Shown: positions 11,985 to 22,904 of the stretch, piece by piece
Layout of the letters: the number at the start of each line of letters is the position of its first letter
Numbering within the stretch: the first letter of the stretch is position 1
DNA from: Rhinopithecus roxellana
Taxonomy: Eukaryota; Chordata; Mammalia; Primates; Cercopithecidae
Assembly: GCF_007565055.1 (NCBI RefSeq)
Contig: NC_044556.1
Span: 135,755,808 to 135,819,807 of the forward strand
DNA: 64,000 nucleotides
Reading direction: 5' to 3'
Made by a program: the position numbers and the translations under genes
Notes under the pieces: generated by a model
The model's input: only the letters and a program-made list of their open reading frames with translations
Databases searched by the model: none
Told to the model about the DNA's origin: nothing

Positions 11985-12439
11985 ACCGTGGACGGTTGCA
12001 ACTTTTAGGGGCCAAGGCAAACCTTCCCTTTGCTCTCTGAAGGTTCCCTGAAAATCAGCTGACAAAAGTCCCAGATTAATAGGAGAAAAGGCATCCAAAT
12101 ATATTAATGTGTATGGGGGGCGGGGGAGGGAATCACAGAGTAATTACCCACCATGCCATAGAGTACAGATGCTTCTATATCCTTCTTCATAGGGGAAGGG
12201 GGAGATGGGGAAATACAGACAATTCTTCTGAGGGGCAGTAAATAATTATTAGGGAGAATGAATGGACCCAAGGCAGAAATTAACTTGTAAATAATTCCCT
12301 TTGGAATTTGAATGAGCCTGAGAAGCAGGCATTATCTTGTGGAAAAGTCCATCCAGGTGTGGTTGCATTCTTCTGTCTTCTCCATAATAGGTAAGGAGGT
12401 AAGGGCGGTGTGGAGGGTGGGGGAGAGAAGGCAATTTGT

Positions 12440-12487
<48 letters not shown>

Positions 12488-12660
12488 GAAAGAGAGAGAC
12501 AGATTTCTTGTTTTACTTTTGTTGTTGTTGTTGTTGTTAAGAAGGCCTCTTGGTCAGATAAGGAAATTCCAGAGAGTCTTTCCCTGTGCTGGGGGCGGGG
12601 AACCCAAGACAAGTTTAAATTGATTCTGAGACTTATTTGATTCTGCGGCCTTTCAATTTT
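11985..12660 (-). mobile_element. LTR-like repeat (same family as 26036-26640)
   Basis: Shares blocks with 26036-26640: 'ccctgaaaatcagctgacaaaag', 'attaataggagaaaaggca', 'aattattagggagaa', 'ctttggaatttgaatgagcc', 'gaaaaagtccatc', 'agataaggaaattccagagag'. Their order is identical, so these are two copies of one dispersed LTR-type repeat. A (TG)n(AG)n microsatellite and a (GTT)n run have expanded inside this copy. Orientation and family are inferred. Confidence 0.6.
12436..12540 (+). repeat. (TG)n(AG)n microsatellite and (GTT)n
   Basis: About 13 TG units pass directly into AG/GAGA units (12437-12505), followed by six GTT units at about 12519-12538. Likely length-variable. Confidence 0.97.
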
Positions 12661-12755
12661 CAAAAGCACTCAGCATGCCCAAGTACCATGTTTTACAGAA
12701 TCGTTTTCTGCACTCCAGCAAATGTCTAAGAATGTCAAGAGATTACTATCTAGAG

Positions 12756-13000
12756 CAAGCTTGTCCAACCTGTGGTCCATGGGCTGCATGTGGCCCAGGA
12801 CAGCTTTGAATTCAGGCCAACACAAATTCATAAACTTTCCTAAAACATGAGATGTTTTGTGATTTTTTATTTTTATTTTTTATTTTTGTTTTTATTTTTT
12901 TAGCTCATCAGCAATTGTTGGTGTTAATGTATTTTATGTGTAGGCCAAAACAATTCTTCTTCCAGTGTGGCCCAGGGAAGCCAAAAGATTGGACAACCTG
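12756..13000 (-). mobile_element. hAT-type MITE (MER30-like)
   Basis: Terminal inverted repeats: 'caagcttgtccaacc' at the left end, and 'attggacaacctg' at the right end. Flanking 8-mers 'atctagag' and 'atatagat' match at six of eight bases, as expected for an old hAT 8-bp target duplication. The MER30 name is from memory. Confidence 0.75.
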
Positions 13001-13073
13001 ATATAGATTTCATGAGCAATACCTGTAAATCAAGGAGAACAAGATGGAAAACAAGTAGAAAAATGGGGGAAAA

Positions 13074-13382
13074 GGCCAGGTGCGGTGGCTCACGCCTGTA
13101 ATCCCAGCACTTTGGGAGGCCGCGGCGGGCGGATCACGAGGTCAGGAGATGGAGACCATCCTGGCTGACACGGTGAAACTCCGTCTCTACTAAAAATACA
13201 AAAAATTAGCTGGGCGTGGTGGCGGGCCCCTGTAGTCCCAGCTACTCCAGAGGCTAAGGCAGGAGAATGGTGTGAACCTGGGAGGCGGAGCTTTCAGCGA
13301 GCCAAGATCACGCCACTGCACTCCAGCCTGAGTGACAGAGCAATACTCTCTCTCAAAAAAAAAAAAAAAAAAAAAAAGAAAA
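13074..13382 (+). mobile_element. AluY with 16-bp target duplication
   Basis: Low-divergence Alu ('ggccaggtgcggtggctcacgcc' start, 'gatcacgaggtcaggag' AluY-type left arm). The direct repeat 'agaaaaatgggggaaa' flanks it at 13057-13072 and 13383-13398. Confidence 0.95.
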
Positions 13383-13454
13383 AGAAAAATGGGGGAAATA
13401 TATGAATTGGTAAGTCATAGAAGTGGAAACCCAAATTGTTAGCATGTGTAAAAA

Positions 13455-13737
13455 GGGATGAGGCCACAGTGCCTCACACTTGAAATACCAGCATTTTATT
13501 AGGCCAAAAGGGCAGGTCACTTGAGCCCAGGAGTTTAAGACCAGCCTATGCAACATGGTGAAATCTCATCTCTACAAAAACCAAAAAATTAGATGGGCAT
13601 GAGAGCACACCTGTGTTCTCAGCTACTCTGGAGGCTGAGGTGGGAGGATCACTTGAGCCCAGGAGATGGAGATTGCAGTGAGCCAAGATTGCACCACTGC
13701 ACTCCAGCCTGGGTGACAGAGTGAGACCCTGTCTCCA
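13455..13737 (+). mobile_element. Alu (AluJ-like)
   Basis: Diverged dimeric Alu from 'gaggccacagtgcctcacac' to 'gagaccctgtctcc'. Its tail has been replaced by the tetranucleotide repeat that follows. Confidence 0.9.
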
Positions 13738-13738
13738 A

Positions 13739-13808
13739 CATATAGATAGATAGGTAGGTAGGTAGGTAGGTAGGTAGGTAGGTAGGTAGGTAGATAGATA
13801 GATAGATG
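13739..13808 (+). repeat. (TAGA)n(TAGG)n tetranucleotide repeat
   Basis: TAGA units, about ten TAGG units, then TAGA units again. It arose from the AluJ tail and is likely polymorphic. Confidence 0.96.
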
Positions 13809-14480
13809 TCAAGTTCAATAGTAGTTATGGAACCACTCTCACTGAGTTAACAAGAATTACAAGCCAGGCTTTAGGCAGAATTATAGTTAGGCATTATTCA
13901 CAGTGCACTGGTGCACTTTGACTCACTTCTCTGCAGCTGCTGAGAGTCATTTAGGATGCTGGCCACCTGGTACCTGCTCCCGCATTGTGCCTATAGACAG
14001 AATTTCTGATGCTAGAATGATAGCAGCTTCTTGCTCAAGAGCTTATGGCGTTTTCAAATTCCAGCAGGTCTGAGGCCAACCAGTGTGAAGACTGCCCACC
14101 CACCCAGAAACAGACTCAGAACCAAAAAATGTGGTTTCTTCATCTTCCTGTCCCAAGGTATCACTCTGAGCTTCTCGTCTAATCAGTGATTCCCACACTT
14201 CAATCCCCATTAATACCTCTTAAAAACAACCCCAGAACTCTTGGGAAGACATAGTTGAAGTTTCCTCTTCTCTCCTCATTCAGCTGCCCTACAATTATTA
14301 AACTCTTTCTGTGCTGTATCCCAAGTGTCTCAGTTTATTGACTCACTGCATATCAGGCAAATGAACCTATTATGGTTACAATTAGATAAATGATAATTTT
14401 AAAATTCCTAATTTACACAGATCAGATTGACAGTAAGTAGAAGGTTGGATGATACAAATGCTGGTTAAGAATACACTCTT
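13809..14480. other. Unassigned non-repetitive DNA
   Basis: I see no gene, strong repeat identity or RNA structure here. Composition is unremarkable. Confidence 0.5.
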
Positions 14481-14800
14481 GTCTGGGCAGAGTGGCTCAT
14501 GCCTGTAATCCCAGCACTTTGGGAGACCAAGGCAGGAGGATTGCTCAGCCTAGGAGTTAAAGACCAGGCTGGGCAACACAACAAGACTCTGTCTCTACAA
14601 AAAATAAAAAAATTAGCCAGGTGTGGTGGTGCATGCCTGTGGTCCCAGCTACTAGGGAGACTGAAGCAGGAGGCTGAGATAGGGGATCGCTGGAGTCTGG
14701 GATGGTGAGGCTGGATGAACTACATTTGCACCACTGTATTCCAGCCTGGGTGACAGTATGACCTTGTCTCAAAAACAAAAGCAAAAGTAAACAACAAAAG
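14481..14800 (+). mobile_element. Alu (AluJ-like)
   Basis: Starts 'gtctgggcagagtggctcatgcc' and ends with an A-rich tail containing C and G interruptions. The flanks 'agaatacactctt' and 'ggaatacatttaa' look like an imperfect target duplication. Confidence 0.9.
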
Positions 14801-14809
14801 GAATACATT

Positions 14810-15320
14810 TAACACTTCCCAAGCGAGTCCAGACTGGCACAGCTATTTGGAAAAGCAATCTGGCAGCATAGAGGGAAAGTTGATCTGTGTATACTCTTTG
14901 AGCCAAAATGTGCACTCCTGTTTATTTACTCCAGAGAAACCCATCATATATAGTAGAATACTCAATCCATCTTTGTGGTAGCCGGCAACTAAGTGCTTAT
15001 AACTAGAAAATGGATAAAGGACACACTGGAAGAATGCATTAGAATATTCCACTGCAGTCAGAAGTAATAACTTAAATATACATGCAGCAACATGAATACA
15101 TCTAGAAATTCAGTGCTGAGTGAAAAAAAATAAGAAATGGAATTTGAGCAATGACGTAGTATCATTTACCTGGATTAAAATGTATAAAGATGCAAGCAAA
15201 TATTCCAGTTTTTTAGAGATACATATATACCTGGTATACATTAAACAAAATGGAATGAGTTCCTCTACAGGAGGAAGGAAAATGGGAATGGGGATGGGGG
15301 TGAAGAGAAAAAATACATTA
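14810..15320 (+). mobile_element. L1/HAL1-like 3' ORF2 remnant
   Basis: Diverged sense-strand LINE text: 'ctatttggaaaagcaatctggcag', then 'aactagaaaatggataaa' and 'cagcaacatgaatacatctag'. These are hallmarks of the L1 ORF2 C-terminal region. Not translatable. Confidence 0.65.
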
Positions 15321-17035
15321 AACAAGGATGAGAGCTTCTGTTAGCCTGTGGAGATAGCATGCGATGACAAAGAAGTAGGATTAACTCAACTGTGTGCCTT
15401 TAGGTTCAAAGAGGAATATATGAATCCAGCCTCCCTCTTTTTAGCCTTTTATCTGAATTGCTTACAGCTCCTAAGAATTTTCCATGTGCTATCCTCTGCC
15501 ATGGAAATTGGGAAACAGTTCCTATGATATGTTGATGCCTTGGCTGAATTTTGATTTTTCTAGATGGGCCTCAAGAAACAAGTACATTTATGTATTGTGA
15601 GAAAAAAAAAAATCTAAATGTTAATTAGCACAAAAAGAAAAAGAGTTAAAGGGGAGAATCTCTTTACGATTGAATTCATTTGAATATCTGGCAGGTAGTG
15701 GTAAAGGTGAGTGGGAAAGGGAAAGTATGGTGATTCCCATTCATGACTGGCTCACTGGGGTTCAGTCTTGCTCTGAATTAAGTCTAACGGGAGGCATATT
15801 AGGGTTCTAATCTCATTCTCAGGCCAGGGGTTAATGTCTTTCTCCTACCTTATAGTCCTGAGTTTTGGGATGTCCCTGAGTTCTTCATTGATCACTGGGC
15901 CACGACCCGCTTTTCAAAAGCCTTGGCCTTGCCTGAAAGTACTACAGCAGCAGCATCTGTGCAAATGTGGGTGGTCTTTACAATGTCAGAAGACAAGGTG
16001 AATATTCTGTTTTCACAATATATATGCCTTTCACAAAAGGCACCATCTTTGTTGAATCTGTGCCTGTATTGGCTAGAAGAAATCATGCGTGTAAGGGTCT
16101 TAGCACAATAACAAAAACTTCTCATACTAATTTTTAAATGTGAGGTTCTAATGTTTTGTTAATGCTCTGACCTTCTATTTCAGCTCTAAAAGCTGAAATT
16201 TCTATTTTAGCTATAAAGTCTAAGCTCACTATGCTTGAGAATTCAGCCTTTTCTGTGGCACCTCTGCAATTTGAAAATCTCTGCTTTGTTTGGTCTGAGG
16301 AGAGATTTGCATCTTTGTTTCTCATTCTGAAATTTAGACATGCTGATTTATTTCTGTGGCTCATTTGGGGAGTTCATGTTTATTTCTTTTTTAATTGCGA
16401 CTAAAAGACAAAGTATAAACTTTTGAAAAACTTCTAACACATCATAATGAAGAAGCATTAAACAATTATAATGAATCATAATGAAGAAGCATTAAACAAG
16501 AAGTTTAGTGGCATAATATTATTTAGCAACCATACTTATTTGTGTTGAAAGACATATACACAAATGTAAACATTATCTACTGAGTTACAACAGTACAGAA
16601 AAAAATGAAACTTCTGGTGCTGTTCAGGATAAGCCATTTTTTTCTTCAAATATCCCATTATAAATTTTCTGTGCAGTTTTCTCTGCAGACAGAATTCTGT
16701 GCCAGATTTCAGATTTGAAATCCTTTTACACTTAAAATGGAGTAAGAAAACTATGTGGTAACTGTACCAAAACTGGGGATGCAACTTGAGCTTCCAATTA
16801 GCTTAAATTGGAGAATTATAGCAAATTCAGAAAATAAAATGGAGACAATGGAAGAACCAGTTTTCAGTCAGAATATGATGAGTGTGATTTGGGGCATGTT
16901 GTGTTTAAGATTCCCACAAAATATTTAAATGTTGCTATGGTTGTGCTAGAGCAATTGACTCAACAGGACAGAAGTATGGAATAGAATTTCTATTTGGGGG
17001 GTCATCTCTGTGGTTCACTGAGCTATTACTATATG
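15321..17035. other. Unassigned DNA, 1.7 kb
   Basis: No gene or repeat family recognised apart from a short tandem duplication at 16441-16499. The longest open frames (up to 82 codons) show no protein motif. Confidence 0.5.
16441..16499 (+). repeat. Tandem microduplication, 34-bp period
   Basis: A 25-base segment beginning 'atcataatgaagaagc' occurs identically at 16441-16465 and 16475-16499, separated by nine bases. Confidence 0.95.
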
Positions 17036-17039
17036 TAAA

Positions 17040-17165
17040 CTGGTACTGCATATATATTAATCATCTTATAAATGGGAAACTGAGGTAAGGAAAGGTTGAA
17101 TAAATTGCTGAAGATCCCAGAGTTTATATAAGTCAGAGCTGAAATTCAAACCCAAATAGTTCTTG
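17040..17165 (-). mobile_element. MIR fragment
   Basis: Antisense MIR core: 'cttataaatgggaaactgagg' followed by 'ctgaagatcccagag' and 'agagctgaaattcaaaccc'. Confidence 0.75.
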
Positions 17166-17520
17166 AGATGTTATGTGGTTATCAAATAACTTTCTGGAAT
17201 AAAAAAAAACCTAGCAGGACAGAATATAGAAAGGATATGCTCTTTAGTGTCTACCAACACAAATTTTCTATGTGTACTTTGCCCACTATTTATAGTGAAA
17301 GCAATTTAAGTTTTGTGCCATGATGTGTTATAGTCTCAGTTGAAAGGATATTTTATTGAGCTACTAAAGTAATAAATTTGATTTAGTTGAGAAGTACAAG
17401 GGCTCCAATATAAATTCCATATAGAGTCATCCCCTGGTATCCACAGTGTATTAGTCCTAGGACCCGTGAAGACACCACAATCCAAGGATGCTCAAATCCC
17501 TTACATAAAATGGCATAGTA

Positions 17521-17757
17521 CAGTCATCTGTCACTGAACTATGGGAATTTGTTCTGAGACATGTGTCCTTAGGCAATTTTGTTGTTGTGTGAATGAGTAT
17601 CCTAGAGTATACTTACACAAATGTAGGTAGTATTTATCTACTTAAGCATATCTAAACATAGAAAAGGTACAGTAAAAATATGGTACTGTAATCTTATGGG
17701 ACCACCATACGATATGCTGTCTGTCCTTGACCCAAATGTTGTCATGCAGGGCTTGGC
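17521..17757 (+). mobile_element. Second Tigger-family MITE nested in MER2
   Basis: Begins 'cagtcatctgtcactgaactatgg' directly after TA (17519-17520). It contains 'gttctgagacatgtgtccttaggc' and 'aacatagaaaaggtacagtaaaaatatgg', and ends near TA at 17758-17759, after which MER2 sequence resumes ('tatttgcatgtaacc'). The TA target site fits TcMar insertion into an existing element. Confidence 0.78.
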
Positions 17758-17885
17758 TATATTTGCATGTAACCTAACCACATCTTCCTGGGTACTTTAA
17801 ATCACCTCTAGATTACTTGTAATACCTAATGCAGTGTAAATGCTATATAAATAGCTGTTATGTTGTACTGTATTATTTTTACTTT

Positions 17886-17992
17886 ATTTTATTTTTTTAA
17901 GGCTAGTCAAGTGAAGCAGTGGGAGTGGAGAAAAAGAACTCTGTATTGATTGTGATCAGTTAGTTGTAAACACCACTGCATTCAGACCAGCC
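17886..17992 (-). pseudogene. Y3-like Y RNA retropseudogene
   Basis: The reverse complement of 17992-17899 closely follows the small cytoplasmic Y3 RNA: the 5' stem 'ggctggtctgaatgcagtgg', the 'gtttacaactaactgatcac' region, the pyrimidine-rich loop and the 3' stem 'cactgcttcacttgactagcc', with a handful of substitutions. A T-rich stretch at 17886-17898 on this strand is the former poly-A tail, so it was retrotransposed by L1 machinery into the MER2 element. Without upstream Pol III elements it is probably silent. Y3 is normally a component of Ro60 particles. Confidence 0.88.
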
Positions 17993-18119
17993 TATTTGTG
18001 TTATTTTTAATTGATGTATTCTTACTTTTTATTGTTTTAGTTTTTAAACAATATTTTGGATCCATGGTTGGTTGAATTCACGTGGATGGGGAACCTGAGG
18101 ATACAAAAGTATCAACTGC

Positions 18120-18883
18120 ATTGGGTAATCTTGAAATGCATCATCAGAGAAATCTCCAACATTAGATTGCTGGGATGAGGAAGATAATTCTGCAATACAA
18201 ACAATATTTTCTCCATGCTGTTGACAACATTGGAGAAATTAACCTTCAAAAATCTCACAAATTAATCAAATTGCTGGATTTAGGTATTGGAACCACACTA
18301 GCCTTTTAAACATGCTTTGGGTAAGTGGATTCTTCTGTGATTGGCTAACAAATGCCACTGTTCCCATTCCCAATCTCTTAGTAGAAATATTCTGAATACG
18401 GTGGACCCTAATATCTCACTTCTGCCTCTGTACCTAGAAGACCCCCTTCTGAGTCCACTAAGGACAGGAAACAAACGTCTTTGTACTTCAGGTTGTTGTT
18501 GTTGTTGTTGTTGTTATTTTAGTTTTCCCCTTCTTGGCACTCAAGCCAACTTTTTTTACCAGCATGTCAGTGAGAAGTTGAGGATCTATGTTTGAGCCAA
18601 TGAATTGTCAAGAGCCCTACAGTCCCTGCACAGGATGCTCAATTTCGCTTGTTTTCAGAGAGATTACAGACCTCTCAACTTAGAACTCTTAGACTGGTTG
18701 ATATTTGACTAAATAGATTAGAGATCAATGTAAATACTAAATCTGTTTCAACTTTAGGAAGAGTTGTTACCAATTGCTTTTCAGTGGCTTTTTACAGAGC
18801 TACTGCTGGCAATTTGTAGAAATCTCATCATATCTGCCAAGGATTCGAGAATGTATAGATCTTCAATAATTTATATTTTTAAG
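18120..18883. other. Unassigned DNA with a short (TTG)n run
   Basis: A run of seven TTG units at about 18492-18512 is the only repeat I can point to. The open frame 18341-18595 spans this run and shows no protein motif. Confidence 0.5.
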
Positions 18884-19040
18884 ATATGGGGTCTTGCTAT
18901 GCTGCCCAGACTGGAGTGCAGTGGCTATTCACAGACACAATCCTAGTTCTCCACAGCTTAAATTCCTGGTCTCCAGTGATGCTCCTGCCTCAGCCTCCTA
19001 AATAACTGGAACTAGAAGTGTGCACCACTGTACCCAGAGG
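18884..19040 (-). mobile_element. Alu left monomer (FLAM-like)
   Basis: The plus strand shows 'gatatggggtcttgctatgctgcccagactggagtgcagtggc' through 'gtgtgcaccactgtaccc', that is, one antisense Alu arm only. Old and diverged. Confidence 0.82.
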
Positions 19041-19550
19041 CATTTTTAATTAAATAACACTTACAGGTAAAAGCCCTATTTAAATTATGATGTAAACATT
19101 AATGCAAACTAAGATCATCCAGATAATAATACAAGTCAACAGGCACAAAGGCCTCTGGCCTATGTAATGGTACTTGAAAAAAATTCCAGCTCAGTAGTTT
19201 CCATAGGATTTATGACTGTTTATGGTTTTTGACATGTCTAATATTTCATTTTCAAAGATTCTGATAATGAATATCTTAAGAGAAGAAGTAAAATTTTTCT
19301 CTTAAAGGACCGATATGCTTTACCAAAAACCTGAATTTTTTTGAATCTCTATTAGCAGTTCTAAGAAGCACAGGAATGCTACTTAAAAAATAGTAACAAT
19401 AATATTTTTAGTATCTCCTAAATTCTATCTTTCCAGAGCAGTATGCAGGTCTCCCATATTTTCTACTTTATCACAAATGCTATTCTCCATCCTAGATGTG
19501 TCGCTGTGATACTATTTTTCCTCTGTTTCACTGATTTTTAATTTGGCATG
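19041..19550. other. Unassigned AT-rich DNA
   Basis: No gene or repeat recognised between the FLAM and the LTR that starts at 19551. Confidence 0.45.
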
Positions 19551-20018
19551 TGAAAGAAAGATAAATCTTGGGGCCCCCAAATCACTAAGTTAAAGGGAAA
19601 AGTCAAGCTGGGAACTACTCAAGGCCAACCTGCCTCCCATTCTATTCAAAGTCACCCCTCTTCTCACTGAGATAAATGTATATCTGATTGTCTCCTTGCA
19701 GAGTCTATTCAGAAACTCAAAAGACTGCAACAATTTGTCTCTTATCTACTTATTACCTAGAAGCCCCCTCCGCATTTCTATTCTTCCTGCCTTTGCTTCC
19801 AGTTGTCCCAACTTTCCAGACCAAACCAATGTTCATGTTGCATATGTTGATTGATGTCTTATGTCTCCCTAGAATGTATAAAACCAAACTGTGCTCTGAC
19901 CACTTGAGCACATGTTATCAGGACCTGATGAGGCTGTGTCACAGGCACACTTTCTGAACCTTGGCAAAATAAACTTTTTAAGTAAACTGAGACCTGTCTC
20001 AGATTTTCTGGGTTCACA
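19551..20018 (+). mobile_element. Solo ERV LTR, sense (class I type)
   Basis: Starts TGAAAGAAAGATAAATC and ends GGTTCACA. It has a clear TATA-like 'atgtataaaacc' near 19874 and a polyadenylation signal 'aataaac' near 19968, followed by a 'gagacctgtctcag' R/U5 region. Its promoter-proximal part ('gattgatgtc...atgtataaaacc') resembles the antisense LTR at 28412-28990, so the two may be related families. No internal ERV sequence. Confidence 0.75.
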
Positions 20019-20104
20019 GGCAATATTTATTTTTAATTTTTAAAATATCAATAATCTTGGTGTTTATCATTTACCTATTATGTACATCGTACTGGAGTGG
20101 GTGG

Positions 20105-20710
20105 TATGATTAAGAAATGTTATCTAATTGGAGATATGATCTGACAGACCCAAATAGACACCCCTTTATCAACTGAAATGAAGCCTAAGGTTAAAGAAAC
20201 AAAAGTTTTCTACAGGTTGACAGTTCAGGGCTTGGCTGGCATGGCAACTTCCTAAATTCTTATGGCTACAAAAACAAACCACACTCTTGCTAAATTATCC
20301 AGCAATAGGAAATATCAGCCAAATTGTCAGAGCTTTCCTAACTCTGACTTGCATCCCAAACCACTACAACTCTGATTGGACAGGGGACTGGCCTTGCAAA
20401 CATTCTTTTCTAATAAGCAACTGCAGAGCTTAAACCAGTTTCAGTCCGTTTATAACGGCTGTGCACAAACTGTCTTTGTGTCCTATAGTTCACCTTTTGA
20501 TGCAAAAAGCCAAATTCCACCTCATTGTAATTCTAAAACCCTACCCCAAAGTGAACATTGGATGTATCTTACATATATGTGTCCCCATTGCACATGTGCT
20601 TGACTCCCTTAATAAATACGTTTATCTTGTTCCCTAAAGCTGCTCAATATGTATGACTCTATCGAGTAATACAGGTGCTGTGAGGCATAAAACCCGACTT
20701 ACCTATTCCT
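20105..20710 (+). mobile_element. ERV LTR remnant, sense
   Basis: LTR-like architecture: 'gattggacagg' CCAAT-type box in inverted form near 20375, a TATA-like 'gtttataac' near 20449, and AATAAA at 20611 followed by a GT-rich stretch and 'ggtgctgtgaggcataaaaccc'. I cannot name the family. Its ends are not sharply defined. Confidence 0.55.
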
Positions 20711-21500
20711 GTTTTGAAGACAGCATTTTTGGTTCATTCTGGAGACTGTCTCTTCCTGGTCTGCAAACTGACATTGTTAATAATGCTCTCTTTTCTACTA
20801 TTTAGCCACCCTGGTGGTCTTTTGGAGGACAGAGAGAAGAGATATATCTATCTTTATTAGTTAGGGTAGACTGTAACAAATAGAACCAAAGTGTTATATC
20901 GTAAAAACAGTAGAAGTTTATTTCTCCCTTGGGTAATTGTTAAGGTTATTATTGATTATTCTGGGGTGGTGGAAGCCTTCGCTCACTGTAATCATTTAGG
21001 AACCCAAACTGCTGGAAAGCCACCATCTTCAACATGTTGCTCTGGTCTTCACTGACATCATTCAGCTTTCAGGAAGGGAGAATAAGATGGAAAGATACTG
21101 CTGTGAGGTTTTATGGGCCCAGCTTGGCAGTGGCATACATTACTTTCACTTTCTTTCCATTGGAAAGAACATAATTATTTAGCTGCCTAACTCCAAGGGG
21201 TTATAGAAACCATAAAAGAAGGGAAGAATGGATTTTGATGGACAATTAGCAGACTGACAAAATGTCAGAGAGATGAAGCAATGAGAAAATAGCAGGGGGT
21301 ACATGCCACACAGAGAGGTGGGAATCATTAAAAAAGCATTTAGGAGTTGAGAGAAGGTAGAAATCAGTATGGAATAAAGCCATTGGGAAGAGCATCACTC
21401 AGGAGATGGGACATGATGGGACAAAAAAGCATACATTGGATAAATGGATAAGAAAGGTGAGAGGTGGGGGAGGGGATGCCTTTCCCTTGTTTCTTTGTTT
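20711..21500. other. Unassigned DNA
   Basis: No gene recognised. The segment around 20858-21180 ('ttagggtagactgtaacaaatagaacc...gtttatttc') may be an old MLT1- or hAT-like remnant, but the match is too weak to call. Confidence 0.4.
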
Positions 21501-21510
21501 TTCCTCCTTT

Positions 21511-21636
21511 TCCTTTTTTTAAAATTTAGTCAAGTGCAGTACTGAGAAGCAGGGACAGAGTAGAACAAGGAGTTGGATCTGTAACTCACTGTGAATAATC
21601 AATTGAGATAACTCACTACCTTCAGACAGCTGGATC
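21511..21636 (-). pseudogene. Y1-like Y RNA retropseudogene with 10-bp target duplication
   Basis: The reverse complement of about 21630-21521 follows Y1 RNA: 'gaaggtagtgagttatctca', 'attgattattcacagtgag', 'ttacagatccaactccttg', and the 3' stem 'tactgcacttgacta'. The first few 5' bases are scrambled. A T-run at 21514-21520 is the former poly-A tail. The exact direct repeat 'ttcctccttt' at 21501-21510 and 21637-21646 proves retrotransposition by target-primed insertion. Likely not expressed. Confidence 0.88.
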
Positions 21637-21725
21637 TTCCTCCTTTACAAATGGAATCTGTCTTCCCCTCACAATGTCTTTAATGCCACTGTCATAATAA
21701 ATCAGGCAGCTATGTGTCTTCTATA

Positions 21726-21930
21726 TTTTTTTAGACAGTGTCTCACTCTGTCACCCAGGCTGGAGTGCAGAGGCACAATCATGGCTCACTCCAGCCTCAA
21801 ACTCCTGGGCTCAGGTGATCATTCCACTTCAGCCTCCTGAGTAGATGGGAGTACAGGTGCCTTCCACCACATCCAACTAATATTTCTATTTTTTGTAGAG
21901 TTTGAGTTTTTCCATGTTGCTCAGGTCAGC
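21726..21930 (-). mobile_element. Alu (AluJ-like), partial
   Basis: Antisense Alu from 'ttttttagacagtgtctcactctgtcacccagg' through 'ttttttgtagagtttgag'. The inner end is lost near 'gttgctcaggtca'. Confidence 0.88.
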
Positions 21931-22170
21931 TATATCTCTTTTTGATAATGCTTTGACCACCCTACTCAAACTGCCCTAATTTCCTCTCTTTTCCTTTCTT
22001 GTTTATTACTACACTCATGACACTCATGCACACACACACAGAGACCAATGTTGACTTTGAAAAATTTGCCTTTTGTTTTTGGCATTTCTTCTCTGATCTC
22101 AGCTTGACAATCTATGGCCTAATGATTAAAACACCTAAAACAACTTTCATGCATTTACATATTGGACATG
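21931..22170. other. Unassigned DNA
   Basis: No feature recognised apart from a short (CA)n stretch near 22028. Confidence 0.4.
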
Positions 22171-22522
22171 TGATATGGTTTGGTTACGTCCTCACCCAAA
22201 TCTCATCCTGAATTGTAGCTCCCATAATCCCTACATGTCATGGGAGGGACCTGGTGGGAGGTAATTGAATCATGGGGGTGGGTTTCTCCTGTGCTGTTCT
22301 CCTGATAGTGAGATCTGATGGTTTTATAAAGGGCAGTTTCCGTGCACATACTCCCTTGCCTGCAGCCATGTAAGATGTGCCTTTGCTCCTCCTTTGCCTT
22401 CTGCCATGATTGTGAGGCCTTCCCAGCCAAGTGGAATTTTGAGTCCACTAAACCTCTTATTCTTTACAAATTACCTAGTCTCAGGTATGTCTTTACTGGC
22501 AGCATGAGAACAGACTAATATA
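22171..22522 (+). mobile_element. Solo MaLR LTR (THE1/MSTA-like), sense
   Basis: Begins TGATATGGTTTGG and runs colinearly through 'ggtaattgaatcatggggg', 'tctgatggttttataaagg' and 'gcatgagaacagactaata'. The flanks 'acatg' and 'gcatg' fit a 5-bp target duplication with one change. It has a TATA-like 'ttttataaag' at 22322. Confidence 0.9.
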
Positions 22523-22880
22523 GCATGTATTAGAAACTGTGGGTACAAAGGTAAATGAAACAGAATTCTTGTTCTTCAGAAACATGCAAAAGGGAAGATA
22601 ATAGAGTAATTCTTGATCATCATCTAATTTGGATCCTTACTCCAATTTTGTGTGTTTTGCAAAATAGATACTATTTTTATTGTTTTGTTGATGATGAACT
22701 CGGAAATCATAACTTAACTGATTTTCCCAAACTAGGCAGTTTTGTAGCTCATGATGGAAATTATTCCCTAGTCAGTGCTGCCCTGCTGCTGTTCCAACCC
22801 ACTCAGTTTCTTTTTATTTTTTTCTAAGTTGTTTTCTTGCTTATTCCTGTTTATAGCTATGCCCAGTAACTAAAATAATG
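22523..22880. other. Unassigned DNA, possible MIR traces
   Basis: The stretch 22625-22740 ('tttttattgttttgttgatgatgaactcgg...') looks MIR-like but is too diverged to assign firmly. No gene seen. Confidence 0.4.
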
Positions 22881-22904
22881 TATTTCTTTTTTAAATTTTA
22901 TTTA

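Larger units (their letters stand above)
9470..11985 (+). mobile_element. L1/HAL1-like ORF2 remnant, interrupted
   Basis: Highly diverged sense-strand LINE sequence. Recognisable blocks are 'aactcaggaagatatagaacagctga' (9484), 'gatctaggagttaataggataaagaatgcacaagac' (10478) and 'attgattctaaaattatatag' (11459). It is split by an Alu (9976) and an ERV-type LTR (10590-11325). No usable reading frame. The subfamily is uncertain. Confidence 0.65.
17424..18119 (+). mobile_element. MER2-like Tigger DNA transposon, with nested insertions
   Basis: Left end 'gagtcatcccctggtatccac' follows TA at 17422-17423. The body has 'ggatgctcaaatcccttacataaaatggc', 'tttaaatcacctctagattacttgtaatacctaatg', and the right end has 'ggttggttgaattcacg'. 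It is split by another Tigger-family MITE (17521-17757) and by a Y-RNA retropseudogene (17886-17992). Non-autonomous; no transposase. Confidence 0.82.
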
